A stretch of 64,000 bases of DNA, taken from contig OZ024883.1 of assembly GCA_964017185.1 (NCBI GenBank), positions 2,170,001 to 2,234,000 of the forward strand. Direction: 5' to 3'. Numbering within the stretch: position 1 is the stretch's first letter; every line of letters begins with the position of its first letter. This document shows positions 1-11,157 of the stretch, piece by piece. Source of the DNA: Rugalucina vietnamica. Lineage: Eukaryota; Mollusca; Bivalvia; Lucinida; Lucinidae. The notes beneath the pieces were generated by a model. The model saw nothing but the letters and a program-made list of their open reading frames with translations. It searched no databases and had not been told where the DNA came from. A program made the position numbers and the translations under genes.

Positions 1-119
1 AGATTTTTTGGAACTTTCACCCATGAGTAACTGAATACTTGGTTTACAACCAAAGCACATAATTATGTTTAACCTTCTAGCCAACTGTGACCATACACCC
101 GCTTTGTATTTGACGGGTT

Positions 120-143
120 TTTTTTTTTTTTTTTTTTTTTTTT
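120..143. repeat. Poly-T tract
   Basis: A T homopolymer of about 23 bases on the plus strand (poly-A on the gene strand), inside the last visible EPSTI1-like intron. Confidence 0.9.
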
Positions 144-217
144 CATAAATAAACTCCTGGTTGGCTTATCAAAGTTTAAGTAAATAAATGGTACATATTG
201 ATATCCTTGAGACTCAC

Positions 218-322
218 CAGCTGAATCAGAGCCAGAGTCATCTGTTCTAGAAGGCCTGACATCTCTCATTGGAACACTACCAGGCTGGTATCTGGGAGGT
301 TGGTTCTCTGGTGACTTGTTTG
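218..322 (-). CDS. EPSTI1: EPSTI1-like exon 8, Pro/Ser-rich tail
   Basis: 105-nt exon between gtttgcag and gtgagt, encoding a Pro/Arg/Ser-rich stretch (ENQPPRYQPGSV, then SRTDDSGSDSAG). Phase agrees with the previous exon. Its donor shows that the gene continues left of the window. Confidence 0.62.
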
Positions 323-3300
323 CTGCAAACAATGTGTGTGTTTGGGGTTCTCCCAATGGTACCATTGGTTGGTAACATTTTTACCATTTGTACCAATTCA
401 ATTACCAATAGTACCATTGGTAAAGGATACAAATAGGCAAAGATCAGGAAAAGGCGCAATCAGCAAAAGATTCCCACTCCAAATTGGTTTAAATGGTAAA
501 AATGGTAATGCCATTGGTACCAATGGTAAAAATGTTACCAACCAATGGTACCATTGGGAGAACCCCGAACACATGCATTATTACATGAGCCACGACGCGA
601 GAAAATCGGTCTGCGGGGTTTCCGACCAGGTCTGACACAAACCAATCTGTACAGTCACAGAAGCAGGCTAGAAGCTTGAAATTTCGGATTTAAGAAGAAG
701 AAAAATTGTACTATCCATGTAGTGAAAACAAAGGCGCTGATCAGCTTCGCGAAGCTGATCTGCGCCTTTGTTTTCGCATAGGCAAAAATCCGGTTTTCTC
801 ACGATGCGGCTCACATCATAGTTAAAGTAAGAATAGAAAGCATAGAGATTGTACAATTTAAAATCCCTCCCCAGACACCAGACGGGAAAGAAAGTACATG
901 TAAAGCACAAATCATTATGAAAATGTTTGAATGCCCATGAAGAGCAAGAGACTAGCTCTTTCCCAACAAGGTAGCCATCCGGCTAGCCTTAACCAAATAC
1001 AAAATTGACAAGTACAATAGAGAGAAAATAGAGAGATAGACAGAATAAACAGAAAACATGAAGATAAATCAAAGTAGAACAATCTTGAAAGGTCAGTAAA
1101 GAAATCACTGGCGGATTAAATGTGCTTGAGTAACTAGAATTGTCAGAGGATCTAACTATAGACCCGCTTCTGAGCTTTTTTCCAGGGTGAGAAAAACAAT
1201 GACAGGTAATAATCCCAAGCAAGATCTTTTCAGTGTTGATGCACGATAAAAGATTGGTAAGATTCTGTCAATTCTTTCTCAAGATATTGAGCAGAAACAA
1301 AATTCTGACATCAATCAAGGGCCATAACTCCCTCAAAATTTAGCAAAAAATGATGGGCAATGATCACAAGCTAGATCTTGTCAATGTTGATATGCACACA
1401 AAATTTGATTAGATTCTGTCAATTCATTTTTAAGTGAAATTCTGATGTCAATCAAGGGCCTTAACTCTGTCAAAATGACAGGCAACAATCCCAAGCTATC
1501 TTGTCAATGTTGATGTGCACACAAAAACTGGTTAAACTGTCAATTCATTCTTAAGATATTGAGTGAAAAAGAAATTCTGACGTCAACAAAGGGCCGTAAC
1601 TCCGTCAAAATTTGGCAAAAAAGGACAGGCAACATTCGCAAGCTAGAACTTGTCAATGTTGTTGTGCATACAAATTTTGGTCATATTCTGTTGATTCTTC
1701 CTCAAGATATTGAGCGGAAACGAAATTCTGATGTCAGTCAAGGGCCGTAACTCCGTCAAAATTTTGAGAAAAATGACATGTATCAATCCCAAGCTAGATC
1801 TTGTCAAAGTTGATGTGCATAAAAAATTTGGTCGGATTCTGTCAATTCAATCTCAAGATATTGAGCGGAAACGAAATTCTGTGTCAATCAAGGGCTGTAA
1901 CTCCATCAAAATTTTGCGAAAAAAGATGGGCAACAATCCCAAGCAAGATCTTGTACATGTTGATGTGCATACAAAATTTGGTCAGATTCGGTCCAGCCAT
2001 TCTAAAGATATTGAGCGGAAACAAAATTCTGATGTCAATCAAGGGCCGTAACTCCGTCAAAATTTTGCAAACCAGAGGACCAATGGTCCTGTAAACGCTC
2101 ACCTGAGATCTGCTTCATATACCAATAAACATATTTGAATATTATGGTATTTAACCCCAGTGCAGGGGCAGATGCAGCCATTGGGCCACTTTCTTTTTTC
2201 AAAATTATCAATATTCTGTCCATTTGCCAATTTCCTGCTGATTTTCCCCTTCAAATAGCATTTTAAAAGCAGATGAGCCCCTGGGGTCCATTTTTTTTTT
2301 TCAGAATCATTAAATTTCAGTCCGACTGCCCATTTCCTGCGAGACTTTCACTTAAAATGACATTTTAAAAGTTTTCCCCTTTCAAATGCATTGACGACCT
2401 ATGTTGACCTTGCCATAAAATAGGTCAAGGTCACCACAAGGTCATGTTTTATATATACATTGTAGTACTTGAGTCATCCATACTTCATGCAAAGTTTCGT
2501 TGAAATCGGTTCACCAGTTCTGGAGAAGAAGATATTTTAAGGGTTTTTACCATATATGGGCATGGCGGCCATCTTGGTCATGTGACCTGGATTATTTATA
2601 TATACATTGGTTCCCACTTCCTATAGATGTTTCATATAAAATTTGGCTTTGATTGGCCAAGTGGTTTCAGAGAAAAAAATCATTGAAAAGTGTGTATGGA
2701 CGACAGACCGGCCAAGGTCAAGAGATGACCTTGACCTAAATCAATCATATACCTTCATCTAATCCATTAGTTGTTTGCATCTACCACTTTTCAGATCTCA
2801 GGCTGCCATAGTTTTCAAAAAATAGCTAATTTCCACTTTTCCCATTATAAGTCTATGGAAACTGAAAGTTACCATAGCAACCAGAGTTCTTATCCGACTG
2901 GAATAAAAAACACAAATCATGTAGAGGCTACTGTCAGGAACATGTATACAAAGTACAGGATTCATCCACTTGACAGTTTCTGAGGAGAAGATTTTTGAAT
3001 GTTTTTTTTTCAAAATTTTGCCCTTTATGGGGCCCCAGCAACCAATCAAAATAAAGGATTAGGACAAAACTCGCAAGGAATGTCAAACACTACTCAATAA
3101 ACATTTCTGCAAAAACAAAATTCAAATGTCTGCAATTTTAGCGGCAAAATAGCCGATTTCCACTTTTCCCATTATAAGTCTATGGAAACTTTAAGTTGCC
3201 ATAGCAACCAGAATTCTTATCCGCCTGGAATAAAAAACACAAATTATGTAGAGGTCACTGTCAGGAACATGTATACAAAGTATAGGCTTCATCCCCTTGA

Positions 3301-6300
3301 CAGTTTCTGAGAAGAAGATTTTTGAATGTTTTTCGAAATTTTGCCCTATATGGGGCCCCTGCAACCAATCAAAAAGAAAGATTAGGACAAAAGTCACATG
3401 AAACGTAAAGGACTACTCAATAAACATTTCTGCAAAAACAAAATTCAAATATCTCCAACAAGACAGCAAAAACTGGCAATTTTCACTTTTTTCCATTATA
3501 AGTCTATGGGAAGCATAAGTTGCCATAGCAACCAGAGTCCTTATCTGATCAAAACAAAAAACACAATTATTCTTTCCCCCTACCTGTAGATGGTGAGTGT
3601 GTAATATGAGAACAATCGGCCCAGCGGTTTCAGAGAAGAAGATCTTTGAAATTGTGGACGACGACGGACGGACGACGGACGGACGCCGGAGCATGGGTAT
3701 ACTATAAGCTCACCTATGAGCCTTCGGCTCAGGTGAGCTAAAAATAATGAGTAACAATCCTGATCTAGATCTTGTCAATGTTAATGTGTATGCAAAATTT
3801 GGTCCCATTCTGTCAAGACATTTTTAAGATAATGAACGGAAACGAAATTCTGACGTCAATCAAGGGCTGTAATTCTGTCAAACTTGGCAAAAAATGACAA
3901 GTAACAATCCCAATCTAGGTCTTGTCAATGTAGATGTGTATTCAAAATTTGGTCCCATTCTGTCAAGCCATTCTCAAGATAATGAACGGAAACGAAATGC
4001 CGAAAGGACGGAATGACAGAATAACAGAAGGACAGAACTATGGAAGGACAGGGTGAATCCAGTATAGCCAAACTTTTTGAAAGCAGGGCTGTAATTAAGT
4101 CTAGTAACTGGAAAATTATTTTGTAGCAATCTAGCCTCTTAAAGTTTAGATGAACAAGAAAGGTCAATAATTTTGCAGCTACAACATGGATCTGCTTTTT
4201 TGAAATAATCTGTAAAGCAAGCCCCCTTAATCCCCACTTTTATGAAGTGAAACAGGGGTATACCAGGGTATACATTTTTCTTATTTTTGATCCAAAACAT
4301 GGATTGTGGGTATTCATTTACAAACACTTGGCAAGATGGTTCTAATGTGTACCCACGTTCAATGTTTTGAGCAAAAATATTAAAAATATGATTTTTTTCT
4401 GATGATATTTTCACGTTTTAACAGCTCAAGAAAAATATGTATATAGCATGGGCATGTTTAAGTAATGGCATGTAAATATCTCACCTGTTGAGGTTTGCCC
4501 TGTGCCAGGAGGTTTCTTACTTTGTCTTTCCAGCCTCCTCAGAAATGCTTCATTGGTTCTACAATAGAGCAGAATAGATTTTAAAGGCCTTGTCACATAT
4601 AAGGGAATGTTCCTCAAGGCAGACTTGTGCACTCAAGGGTAAACTGTCATTTTCGGCAATTTCTGGTTAAAGTTTTTGAAAGATGTTTTATACAATTAAT
4701 CTTTTTTACCAACGGCACATGAAGGATAATGATTTTGTCTAGAAATAGCAAAACATGACAGATTAACATTTTTACGCAAGTCTGCGTCAAGGAACTTCTG
4801 CTAATATGTGACGAGGCCTTTAACAATACAAATGACCAAGCAAACAGTATGACAGGTTTGTTAAGGTTATCAATGATGCAGATCAGTTTCAACAAATGCC
4901 CAGCCTTACAAGAAACAGCTGTTAATTCATTTGTTAACAATGGATCACAGGTCTCTCCTTGCCTAAACCAAAAGGCTATCAAATTTCCCATGATACCCAA
5001 AATCCATACCAATTGCGCCACACTGAATTTGCTGACACCATGTAAGGAAGGTCATTTGATCAAAAATAAATATTTCTAAACAGTGCTTAACCTAAGCATT
5101 TAACCAGTTAGTGTCATTCCTTTTCATTATGAACTGTCTACTTATGACAATTAACTAAAATCTTGGTACTCAAAGCGATGCAGCGTAAACTAACTGTTCC
5201 AATCATGCTATACTGGAAGATAAGCTTACCTTCTTCGTTGTTCATCCCATTTGTGTGCACCATTCTCTTCTTCTTCCTTTCTCCTTTGCTCATTCATTTC
5301 TGCCTGTAATATAAGGCTTCTTTTATGATGCTATAAATAGTTTTGTGGCTTAACATCCCAGTCAACAATGTTTCAACCATGTTGAGACAAGAGTTATGAT
5401 AATGTACCAATATTAAAGCAAAAGGTACATGTAATACATATTTGAAATACTGTCTAGTGTCAGCACCTTTATAAAAGCTTAATATCATTTATATACAACA
5501 GTTTGTAGATCTAAATTACATTTAAATTTGTTTAAGGAAAAGGCACAACTCAAAATATCAAAGTGGATCACACATAAAACCCTAGGCTTACATATTCTAA
5601 AGCAAAGGAATAGCTCAAAGAGCTGCCCATAAACTTATTCACATATAGTCCATGCACTTTTTTCCTTAAATCTCTAATCATCTTGTGTGGCTTTACATCC
5701 TATCTAGCCAGGAATCCTAAATCATACATGTATCTTCTTTCATGTGAATCATATGATTAAATGAAGCATGTACATGTACCTTTTTCCTCTGTTCAGCTTT
5801 TCTCTTGTCAATTTCAGCCTGTTCTGCACTCTTCTTGTTGGCATTCAGTTGCTGTTTTCTCTCCTATGAAATAGTGGACAAATTAAAATATGAGAAGATG
5901 AAAGCTCTAGGAACATATCTGTTTCAGGTGGTTTTTGTATTGCTTAAATGTTGTTGGAAGTCTAGTGATGGTAAATTAGGATATTTATTTTCATTAAATG
6001 TGTTGTCAAATTACTCTTTAAAGATAAGAATCATAATTATTTAATTGGAAATAAAGCCGAAAGAACACAGACTACACAGTCAATCAAGGCTTTTGTTTGA
6101 AATAAATCCACACCATCTTCAGAAATCTAAAGTTTCAAGCCTCTGGTCATCTGTGGTTTTGCACGCCAATTTGAGTCAGATTTGAGAATAAACAAGGCAT
6201 ACAGGCTTTCTAATGACACTAGACTAAGCATTACAAAAACTCACCCATATAATAATATACAGATTTTTCTTAAGTTGTAAAAATTGAAAATCTTGATATT

Positions 6301-9300
6301 TTATTTAGAATATTTTTGCTCAAAACATAGATTGTGGGTACTCGTTAGAGCCAAGGCGGTTCTAACAAGTACCCACAATCTATGTTTTGGAGCAAAAATA
6401 AGAAAATAAGGTATACCACTGCAAACCCCAGTTTTTCTATATAAAAGTGGGGTTTAAGGGGTATACATTTCAAGGACATGTTTTCCTGATGGAGTGAATG
6501 ACACTAGTACACCACAATATTAACCCCTGTCTCAATCTACCCATTAAGAAATAGATATAAAATAATTTTTATTTACCAGTCTTTGATATTTTGAGAGTTC
6601 TTGTTGTGATTTCTTTCTAACTTCAGATTCCTTCAATTGCCCACCACCTATGAAATAAAACATTGCTATAAGGGTAAGAACATAAAGGTTTAGAAATTGA
6701 AACAATTTAATTTAAAATCCCAACCTTGAATTGACAAAACCACCATCATTTTATAATAATACTTAGAGGACCTTACACTAGTGGTCATTTCATATGAAAT
6801 TTATTAGACAAGCCTTCAAAAAGGACACATTTTCAATGAAAATTTACATTGTTGTTACGGACGTTGTCAATGAAATTATGTGTTCCGCCAAAAAGTGTAA
6901 ATACATGTGTGGTCATAAAACTTTTAATTCCATGACAGTGATGTCATATGATAAATATACCTCTGTTAAGCATAAGCTATAAAATGCTATAAACAAACTA
7001 CAGCTCAACCAGTTATACTAATTTGAGCTTCAAGTTGGCTGGAATCAAAATGTCACATACATACATGTACATTGAATTAATATGTTTACATTTCATTAAA
7101 ACGTGTTTGGTAAAACAAACTAAACTGACTGAAGTGAATTGATATCTGCTTGTAACTTAAAGTAGCTGCATGTTTGTGCGATGAGTTAAAATGATACCAA
7201 AGGCAAGTGAATCAACTGGTGCAATATCTTATGTAACTAACCTGCTGTTCCCACATAGTCCACCCTGGTAGGTGTGTTCTGTTGTTTGTAAGATTTGTAT
7301 GCTGCCTCTTCTTTTTGGGCCACTGGAAAATGAATACCAGTTTTTAAGTTTTACTTGTAATAAATAAATGAGCCGCCTCATGGGAAAACCAACAATCTGC
7401 ATAGGCAAAAACAAAGACGCAGATCAGCTACTCGGATAGTACAATTCCTCTTCTACTTAAATCCGAAATTTCAAGGTTTTAGTTCTTTTCTGTGCTTGTA
7501 CAGGTCGGTTTGTGTCGGACCTGTTCGGAAACCACATTGTTGGTTTTCCCACGAGGCGGCTCAAATGTAAATTCAGAAATGTTTGCGAGAACTCAACTTT
7601 TGCCAATTCGCTGCCTCGAGAAGTCAAAGTTCTCGCTTACTAAGAGTTACTTAGGCTTTATAGACTGCTCACGAGTTCAAGAACTTGCTGTTAATTACAA
7701 AATAGAAAATTATTTGTGAAATAAAAGACACGCTTAAATTTCCCAAATTACAGTAGTGCAGGCACAAGCCCTGAATTTCAGGAGACAAAACTGTTAAACA
7801 TAAAAAAAATGGTTCAAAGACACACAATCTAGACTCATCAACGTAGAAGCTTTTACTGTAATTTCGCAAATTTTCCTGTATTTTTCTTTTTTTATTTATC
7901 AGTGAGTTCTTGAATTCGCAAGTCAGTACATGTACTTGTGTAGTCTGTATAGGGTATTGTAACTATTGATTCATGAGAACTGAATTTACTGGGTAATAAA
8001 TTCGGAAAAAAAAAAATTAAATTCTTGTGAACATTTCCGAATCTACAGTTTACATAATGTTATCCTTATATGTAACAACCTACAGCATCCTGGCGTCCCT
8101 TTTATGGGACATAGGCAAACAGAATAGCCCCAGATGTGACGCCCCAGAACGCGGCGTCCCATCTGGGGCTATTCTGTTTGCTTAGAGAATTTTCATCAAA
8201 AAATTGAATAAAATTTTAAAAATCACTCCTGGTGCCCCTAAAAGTGAAAATGGACTCATCCAATTGATAACGATGGGAGAATCCATTTGTCAAATCACAG
8301 GCGCTTGAAGTTACATTAGTGACCCAAAAAGCATCAGATTTACGGTAGTGTCTAAGGTCAATATATATACACTCTCACGCATGTCTCGTGACTGTTCCAA
8401 GATATATTTTCAACATTAGACCGAAATTCTAGAATTTGTTGCATAAATGTCCATGCAATGAGACTGCAACGTGGAAGTTGTGTTTATATCGTTAAACTTT
8501 GTCGTGAAATAGTGGTGAACAATTCCCGAACTAGTCTCAAGTTGCTGCATTCCAGTGAGATAGGGGCTTCAGCTTACTCACACAGTGAACTTAATGATGG
8601 GACTAGAGTCAACATCCGTCCATCTACAATTTCAAAGACCTCAGAAACTGCTTAGTCGATGAAAGCAAAGTTTAGTGTAGAACCTCCATGGGTAGGGGAA
8701 ACTAAAGTTTGTCCACTAAAACCATATCACAATGACATGCTTAAATGGCTGCCATGCTCACTTATGCTTAAAAATCTTCCTCTCTAGAACCCTTGGGCTG
8801 ACTTTTATGAAACTTGGTATGTGTATATAGCCTCTTGGGCGTAAGCCCATCATACATGTATTTCCATGATACTTGGTATGTAGCTTTTGCAACTCCAGCC
8901 CATCATGTACAGTTTGTTCAAATGAAGACCCTAAGATTACCAGACCTCAGGTGAGCATTTACAGTACCATTGGTCCACAAGTTCTGTTGAGCAATCATGG
9001 TTCCCTGTGTGACTTTGACTTATACTCACTTTGTTGAATCTCTCGTCTTTTCTTTTCATTTGGTGTAACTTTGACATAAGAACCTTCACTGGAAAATATT
9101 AGAATAATTTGATGTCATCTATCTGTCCTATATATGATTTACATGTATAATTATACCCCCGGCATTTATGCCGACGGGTATATAGTTTTCGCTTTTCTGT
9201 TCGTCCGTTCGTATGAGAAGAAGATCTTTGAAAAGTGTGTATGGATGGCAGATTGGCCAAGGTCAACAGATGACCTTGACCTAAATTAATCACATACCTT

Positions 9301-11157
9301 CGTCTACTCCATTAGTTGTTTGCAGGTCTCAGGCTGCAACAGTTTTCAAAAAATCCATAGTTTTCAATTTTTCCATGTAAAAGCCTATGTTTCCAAAATT
9401 GAAATTGCCGTAAAATAGGTCAAGGTCATCCTAGGGTCATCATTTGATCAAACTATGATGGGCTGGAGTCCCAAATGCTACATACCAAGTTTCATGAAAA
9501 TCGGCCTGCCGGTTCTGGAGAAGAAGATTTTTGAGTGGTTTTTACCATATATGGGCGTGGCGGCCATCTTGGTCATGTGACCTGGATTTCGCGATCAAAC
9601 TTTCATCTCCCCTAAATATGGATGCTCCACATAAAATTTCACTTTGATTGGCCAAGCAGTTTCAGAGAAGAAGATCTTTGAAAAGTGTGTGTGGACGACA
9701 GACAGGCCAAGGTCAAGAGATGACCTTGACCTAAATTAATCACATACCTTCATCTACTCCATTGGTTGTTTGCATCTACCACTTTTCAGGCCTCAGGCTG
9801 CAACAGTTTTCAAAACATCCATAGTTTTCACTTTTTCCCCATGTAAAAGCCTATGTTTCCAAAATTGAGATTGCCGTAAAATTTGTCAAGGTCATCCTAT
9901 GGTCATCATTTGATCAAACTATGATGGGCTGGAGTCCAAAATGCTACATCCTAAGTTTCATGAAAATCGGCCAGCCGGTTCTGGAGAAGAAGATTTTTGA
10001 GTGGTTTTCACCATATATGGGCGTGGCGGCCATCTTGGTCATGTGACCTGGATTTTGCAATCAAACTTTCGTCTCCCCTATCCGTGGATGCTCCACATAA
10101 AATTTCACTTTGATTGGCCAAGCAGTTTCAGAGAAGACGATCTTTGAAAAGTGTGTATGGACGACAGACTGGCCAAGGTCAAGAGATGAACTTGACCTAA
10201 ATTAATCACATACCTTCATCTACTCCACTAGTTGTTTGCATCTAACACTTTTCAGGCCTCAGGCTGCAATAGTTTTCAAAAAATCCAGTTTTCACTTTTT
10301 CCCATGTAAAAGCCTATGTTTCCAAATTTGACATTGCCGTAAAATAGGTCAAGGTCATCCAAGGGTCATCATTTTATCAAATTATGATGGGCTGAAGTCC
10401 CCAATGCTACATACCAAGTTTCGTGGAAATCGGCCCACTGGTTCTGGAGAAGAAGATTTTTGAAGGCAGCCATCTTGGTCATGTGACCTGGATTTTGCAA
10501 TCAAACTTGAAATGCCACTACCCAAGGAGGCTCCACATAAAATTTCAACTAGATCGGCCAAGCGGTTTCAGAGAAGAAGATCTTTGAAATTGTGGACGAC
10601 GGAAGGAAGGACGGACGGACGACGGACGGACGGACGGACGCCGGATCATGGCCATCCTATAAGCTCACCTTGTGAGCCTTCGGCTCAGGTGAGCTAAAAA
10701 CTTAATGTGTCTACAAATATTAGCATGCACCTTGCATTCTAGTTTTATATGGAATTGGCCGAATATTACATTATCTAATATTATAAAATACAAAATTCTG
10801 ACAGATATAAAACTTAATGTGTCTACAAATATTAGCATGCACCTTGCATACCAGTTTTATGGAACTGACCGAATTTTACATTATCTAAAATTATAGAATA
10901 GAAAGAATAATAGAAAGTATATACTGTGAAGCCCTCTGTTCCAGAAGCACCTGAGCTGGTGGTCTGTCTACTGATGGCTCTTCTAGATCCATAGCCCCTG
11001 GGTTGTTGTATCTTGTAGCCGCTCCACCAGTGTTGTATCCTGCTGCTGCCCCTCGTGCCATTCCACCAGTGCCGTAACCTGCTGCCCCAGGTCCAAGTCC
11101 TCTCCCACCCCCTGCTGGACCACCAGTACCATACATCCTAGGTCTTGCTGCAGCTCC
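218..11157 (-). CDS. EPSTI1: EPSTI1-like gene (nine exons seen, 3' end outside window)
   Basis: Nine minus-strand exons join in phase: 11157-10925, 9088-9030, 7322-7242, 6647-6577, 5863-5780, 5303-5230, 4558-4485 and 322-218, with a possible untranslated exon near 12857. Every intron is GT-AG and every split codon resolves. The product starts with a Gly/Ala-rich tail, then VTPNEKKRREIQQ, a charged Lys/Glu/Gln coiled-coil stretch (SEVRKKSQQELSKYQRL), and TNEAFLRRLERQSK. These three blocks match, in order, the conserved parts of epithelial-stromal interaction protein 1, an interferon-inducible protein of poorly defined biochemistry in vertebrates. The likely start is the ATG at 11136; the acceptor of that exon is uncertain. 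The reading frame leaves exon 218-322 in phase 1, so more exons lie left of the window. The family call is from recognition and was not searched. Confidence 0.72.
344..566. mobile_element. MITE with 45-bp terminal inverted repeats
   Basis: Ends 344-388 and 522-566 are near-perfect inverted repeats starting GGGGTTCTCCCAATGGTACC, themselves built of nested AATGGTACCATT palindromes. Bases about 424-480 inside match the retroelement tail family seen at 41,596, 51,120 and 57,190 (key piece GATCAGGAAAAGGCGCAATC). Confidence 0.75.
586..812. mobile_element. GAGCCGCCTC hairpin MITE, copy 1
   Basis: Starts TGAGCC, ends GGCTCA. It carries an internal hairpin of about 24-bp arms around 741 (AACAAAGGCGCTGATCAGC and its complement). 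Same family as 7369-7566, 13516-13741, 46384-46619 and 62174-62409. Confidence 0.75.
1240..2067. repeat. Tandem array of about 150-bp units (part 1)
   Basis: Five to six degenerate units anchored by AGATATTGAGCGGAAACG near 1281, 1432, 1556, 1708, 1857 and 2007, each with an AAGGGCCGTAACTC core. The array resumes at 3743 after an inserted element. Short ORFs inside are by-products. Confidence 0.85.
2068..3742. mobile_element. Hairpin-ended bivalve repeat inserted in the 150-bp array
   Basis: The element interrupts the tandem array between 2067 and 3743. It contains AGGTCAAGGTCA at 2422-2433 and its complement near 2724. Three tandem units of about 325 bp are anchored by CACTTTTCCCATTATAAG at about 2834, 3161 and 3484. 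A GGACGGACG tract follows. The right end is a double hairpin: AGCTCACCT (3707-3715) pairs with AGGTGAGCT (3731-3739), and TGAGCC pairs with GGCTCA inside. It ends in CTAA, which resembles a Helitron CTRR terminus, but no TC 5' end was found. Confidence 0.6.
3743..4000. repeat. Tandem array of about 150-bp units (part 2)
   Basis: About 1.7 further units of the array at 1240-2067, anchored near 3825 and 3976 by AACGGAAACGAAAT. Confidence 0.8.
4205..4400. mobile_element. Foldback element, ACCCACAATCTATG family, degraded copy
   Basis: Contains diverged copies of the family's AAAACATGGATTGTGGGTA arm and its complement, and the paired CCCCACTTTTAT / GGGGTATAC ends. Fuller copies lie at 35711-35993 and 56859-57095. 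Confidence 0.6.
4485..4558 (-). CDS. EPSTI1: EPSTI1-like exon 7 (conserved C-terminal block)
   Basis: 74-nt exon between attgtag and gtgaga, encoding TNEAFLRRLERQSKKPPGTG. It parallels the conserved NNAFLDRLQ block near the C-terminus of EPSTI1. Confidence 0.74.
4559..5229. other. Intron, nothing recognised
   Basis: Intron between EPSTI1-like exons at 4558 and 5230. ORFs here (for example 4647-5021 minus) show no domain, codon bias or splice support. Confidence 0.6.
5230..5303 (-). CDS. EPSTI1: EPSTI1-like exon 6 (coiled coil)
   Basis: 74-nt exon between ttacag and gtaagc, encoding AEMNEQRRKEEEENGAHKWD then EQRR. It ends with two bases of a codon completed by the next exon. Confidence 0.7.
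5304..5779. other. Intron, nothing recognised
   Basis: AT-rich intron with no repeat family, RNA gene or supported ORF seen. Confidence 0.6.
5780..5863 (-). CDS. EPSTI1: EPSTI1-like exon 5 (coiled coil)
   Basis: 84-nt phase-0 exon between ttcatag and gtacat. It encodes 28 residues rich in Lys, Glu and Gln with a coiled-coil pattern. Confidence 0.7.
6245..6492. mobile_element. Foldback element, ACCCACAATCTATG family, copy 2
   Basis: Arms carrying ACATAGATTGTGGGTACTCG and its complement flank a short GAACCGCC-type centre. The right end reads GGACATGTTTTCCTGATG, as in the fuller copies. Lies in the intron between exons 6577 and 5863. Confidence 0.7.
6577..6647 (-). CDS. EPSTI1: EPSTI1-like exon 4
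   Basis: 71-nt exon between ttcatag and gtaaat. The product GGQLKESEVRKKSQQELSKY matches the GG-x-SExEVRxK-SKY stretch of EPSTI1 and begins the coiled coil. Confidence 0.72.
6648..7241. other. Intron, nothing recognised
   Basis: AT-rich intron of the EPSTI1-like gene. No repeat or RNA identified. Confidence 0.55.
7242..7322 (-). CDS. EPSTI1: EPSTI1-like exon 3
   Basis: 81-nt exon between ttttccag and gttagt, encoding AQKEEAAYKSYKQQNTPTRV and DYVGTAG. Phases fit both neighbours. Confidence 0.7.
7369..7566. mobile_element. GAGCCGCCTC hairpin MITE, copy 2 (inverted)
   Basis: Ends TGAGCCGCCTC and GAGGCGGCTCA with arms reading GGGAAAACCAACAA. The interior is in the reverse orientation relative to the other copies and lacks half of the central hairpin. 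Confidence 0.75.
8115..8181. repeat. Perfect 22-bp inverted repeat with GC-rich loop
   Basis: Positions 8115-8136 are perfectly complementary to 8160-8181 (core AGAATAGCCCCAGATG). The 23-nt loop has internal GACGCC/GGCGTC pairing. It lies in the intron between exons 9030 and 7322. Confidence 0.8.
8182..9029. other. Intron with a degraded hairpin-family repeat
   Basis: About 8750-8960 resembles the family at 9150-10696 in reverse orientation (AAACTTGGTATGT, CAGCCCATCAT). The rest is unrecognised. The ORF at 8458-8655 has no support. Confidence 0.45.
9030..9088 (-). CDS. EPSTI1: EPSTI1-like exon 2
   Basis: 59-nt exon between ttttccag and gtgagt. It encodes EGSYVKVTPNEKKRREIQQ, corresponding to the conserved APNxxRRxEIQ block of EPSTI1. 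Too short for an ORF scan; found by its splice sites. Confidence 0.72.
9155..10696. repeat. Tandem units of about 460 bp with nuclear-receptor half-sites, hairpin end
   Basis: Three successive units are anchored by AAGATCTTTGAAAAGTGTGT near 9220, 9675 and 10140. Each holds AGGTCAAGGTCA or a close variant (9416, 9883, 10344) and the complementary TGACCTTGACCT (9268, 9719, mutated near 10186). The array ends with a GGACGGACG tract and the double hairpin AGCTCACCT (10662-10670) / AGGTGAGCT (10687-10695), identical in design to 3707-3739. The left edge carries a CCGGCATTTATGCCG hairpin near 9160. Confidence 0.8.
10925..11157 (-). CDS. EPSTI1: EPSTI1-like exon 1 (coding), Gly/Ala-rich
   Basis: Contains the presumed start ATG at 11136 and low-complexity GTGG/GAAG repeats, then EPSVDRPPAQVLLEQ. 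Donor is CA|gtatat at 10924, leaving two bases of a codon that exon 9030-9088 completes. The acceptor could be at 11158 or at 11148. Confidence 0.6.

Noticed and set aside
69-365. 98-aa minus ORF as a complete gene
   Set aside because: It reads through a poly-T tract and a MITE end. Only 218-322 is supported, as a spliced exon.
1240-4000. CRISPR-like array
   Set aside because: Units of about 150 bp are degenerate along their whole length, with no unique spacers; the context is eukaryotic.
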